The translations under genes and the position numbers were made by a program. A DNA stretch of 64,000 nucleotides from assembly GCF_000208865.1 (NCBI RefSeq), contig NC_018397.1:4183748-4247747 (forward strand), given 5' to 3'. The stretch is from Neospora caninum Liverpool (taxonomy: Eukaryota > Apicomplexa > Conoidasida > Eucoccidiorida > Sarcocystidae). Of the stretch, positions 62,618 through 64,000 are shown piece by piece. The notes under the pieces are model-generated. The model made no database searches. It was not told where the DNA came from and saw only the letters and a program-made list of their open reading frames with translations. Numbering within the stretch: the first letter of the stretch is position 1; each line of letters starts with the position of its first letter.

Positions 62618-64000
62618 ATGTATTCAACCCCGCCATCAGAAGACGCAAGCCTCTTGAACGGCAGCGGCCGGGATGAAGGCGTGACTGCTGGATTCTCCCA
62701 TGGAAAGGCAACTTTCACGGCCCGAGAGGCAGGCTCCCCGACAGGAAAAAGCTGGAAACACTGGAGTCGCAGCCTTGTTCAGCGCCTCTGGAACGCGCTG
62801 AATCCAACATGGTCCTGCACCGAAAAGAGGCGCGGGCTGGACCCGGAGACCTCGAGAAAACTAAAATCGACTTACTGGCTTACGCGGATTGTGAGTTGAC
62901 GCGAGACTCATCTTGGGCTTACACGCTCGGACTCCTCGACGGACCTAGTGCAGTTCTTGTGTACCGGAAAGCATTCCGTTCTCGTAGCCTTCGGAACCCT
63001 GAAAGACTTTCCCCTGAATTCCCTGTAGCATGTCTTCCGCTCTCCCGGTGACACTGCGCAGCATAGCCCACCGTTCGTGCATGTTTCCTCCGCTTGCGTA
63101 TGCTTCCTTCTTTGAAGATACGCTGACCCGCCTCGCTGACTACGGGTCTGAAGCTCAAACGTCGTGGGCAGACTCGAAGCAAGGCAGATCGGTGATTCGG
63201 CGTGAGCGCCGTATTCACAACGCAGCGTATAACCACCGCAACACTTTCGGAGTGGACAGTGGAGAAGCCGGTAGCGTACCTGGGTCCCCTCATGGACCTT
63301 CCTGCTCTGACTAGATGCCCCGTGCTTCCAGTGGATGAGATCGCCATTCAGCGCCACTCCAGTACAGCTGTGTCCGGCGTCTCTTTGGACATGCAGGTTT
63401 TTTTGCGCGCGTTGGGATTTGTTTATTTCGTCGCGTTTCTCGTCGCCTTCAACCAAGTGAGAGACTAGAAGACGTTTGCTGGGCTTTCGTTCTAGACTCA
63501 CGCATTTGGTGCGAGAACGGGGCAACGGGGTGGATTCCTGCCTTCCAAGGCGCCTCGACTCAGCACACTGGGAAGCGATTTTACAAGGAATGCAGACTAG
63601 CACAGATCCAATGGAAGACCAGTCGTGAATCCAAAGGCTTCGAGCAGAAGCAGGCGCCTCAAGTCCTCGCCGATCCGCTCTGTTGCTCGAGGGAGCAAAT
63701 GAACGGCGCTTTGTGCAGTTACCTGCCGGCGGTGGCATGTCACCTCGCAGATTGACGGTTTTCAAGTAGTTTTGGGCGGTTTTGTGTATTGCGGGAAGCA
63801 GTCTTGCAGTTGAGAGAGCAACACCGAGCGGGTTTTCCCATTTTCTCTTGCCTCCCATTCGTGCAGTCCCAGGGACTCATTGGGTCGGACGGCATTCTCC
63901 CAGCAGCCGACTACGTGCGACAAATGAAGGACTCGTTCGCCGACGCAGAGGCGTGGGAACGAGTTAAAGCGTTTCCCTCTCTGTTTCTGCTCTTCCCTGT
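62618..64000 (+). CDS. Second LMF-family gene, 5' part only (cut by window end)
   Basis: Exons 62618-62890, 63397-63456 and 63867 to beyond 64000 join in phase 0. Exon 1 (91 codons) ends in NPTWSC, then KSTYWLTRI. Exon 2 encodes VFLRALGFVYFVAFLVAFNQ, one residue different from exon 2 of the LMF gene at 52108-59145. Exon 3 starts SQGLIGSDGILPAADY and reaches KAFPSLFLLFP at the window edge. Both visible intron positions and phases are identical to the neighbouring gene, so the two are paralogues in head-to-head orientation. The N-terminal 60 residues differ strongly. Function should again be ER folding of secreted clients; whether this copy has the extra helices or coiled-coil tail cannot be seen. 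Start MYSTPPSEDAS was chosen as the first in-frame ATG of the exon. Confidence 0.88.

Noticed and set aside
62908..63858. 316-codon minus-strand ORF near the window end
   Set aside because: It is antisense to exon 2 of the second LMF-family gene and its introns; similarity to an antisense frame in the other LMF gene only reflects the paralogous exons.

Overview
The window looks like nuclear genomic DNA of a tissue-cyst-forming coccidian (Apicomplexa), most likely Toxoplasma gondii or a close relative such as Hammondia or Neospora. The reasons are: intron-rich genes with GT-AG introns of about 0.3-1.5 kb, introns loaded with TA and TATG microsatellites, GC-balanced coding DNA that creates long antisense shadow ORFs, very long Ser/Gly/Glu-rich protein tails, and conserved eukaryotic proteins carrying low-complexity inserts. 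Species assignment is inference. All gene models were joined by hand, requiring canonical splice sites, continuous phase and agreement with family sequences I know.

Layout. (1) 386-3579, minus: WDR75/Utp17-like WD40 protein of the small-subunit processome; its 3' end lies before base 1. (2) 5536-10416, plus: a divergent eIF4E-family protein in 7 exons (522 aa). It shares the 2 kb divergent intergenic region with gene 1. (3) 13525-21141, minus: a C2 plus PH-like protein of about 409 aa, a candidate member of the rhoptry-surface CERLI1/RASP2 family, with a duplicated exon. (4) 27053-35099, plus: SepSecS, the last enzyme of selenocysteinyl-tRNA synthesis, 14 exons, 600 aa, first intron of GC-AG type. 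(5) 36838-46688, minus: a PH-domain CAMK-type protein kinase of about 3,141 aa with only one coding intron. (6) 50710-50781, minus: tRNA-Gln(UUG). (7) 52108-59145, minus: a lipase maturation factor (LMF)-family membrane protein, 11 exons, 1,019 aa, with an extra polytopic segment and a Lys/Glu-rich coiled-coil tail. (8) 62618-end, plus: a second LMF-family gene, head-to-head with gene 7 and with the same first intron positions, cut off by the window end.

The genes do not form one pathway. Several concern the translation apparatus (ribosome biogenesis, cap binding, Sec-tRNA, tRNA-Gln). The C2-PH protein and kinase may act at membranes. The two LMF genes are predicted ER membrane factors for folding or secretion of client proteins. 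Long spacers (10.4-13.5, 21.1-27.1, 46.7-50.7, 50.8-52.1 and 59.1-62.6 kb) hold no gene I can support. The most interesting points are the eIF4E homologue lacking the cap-stacking Trp, the duplicated and possibly mutually exclusive exon in the C2-PH gene, and the divergent LMF paralogue pair with its unusual domain additions.
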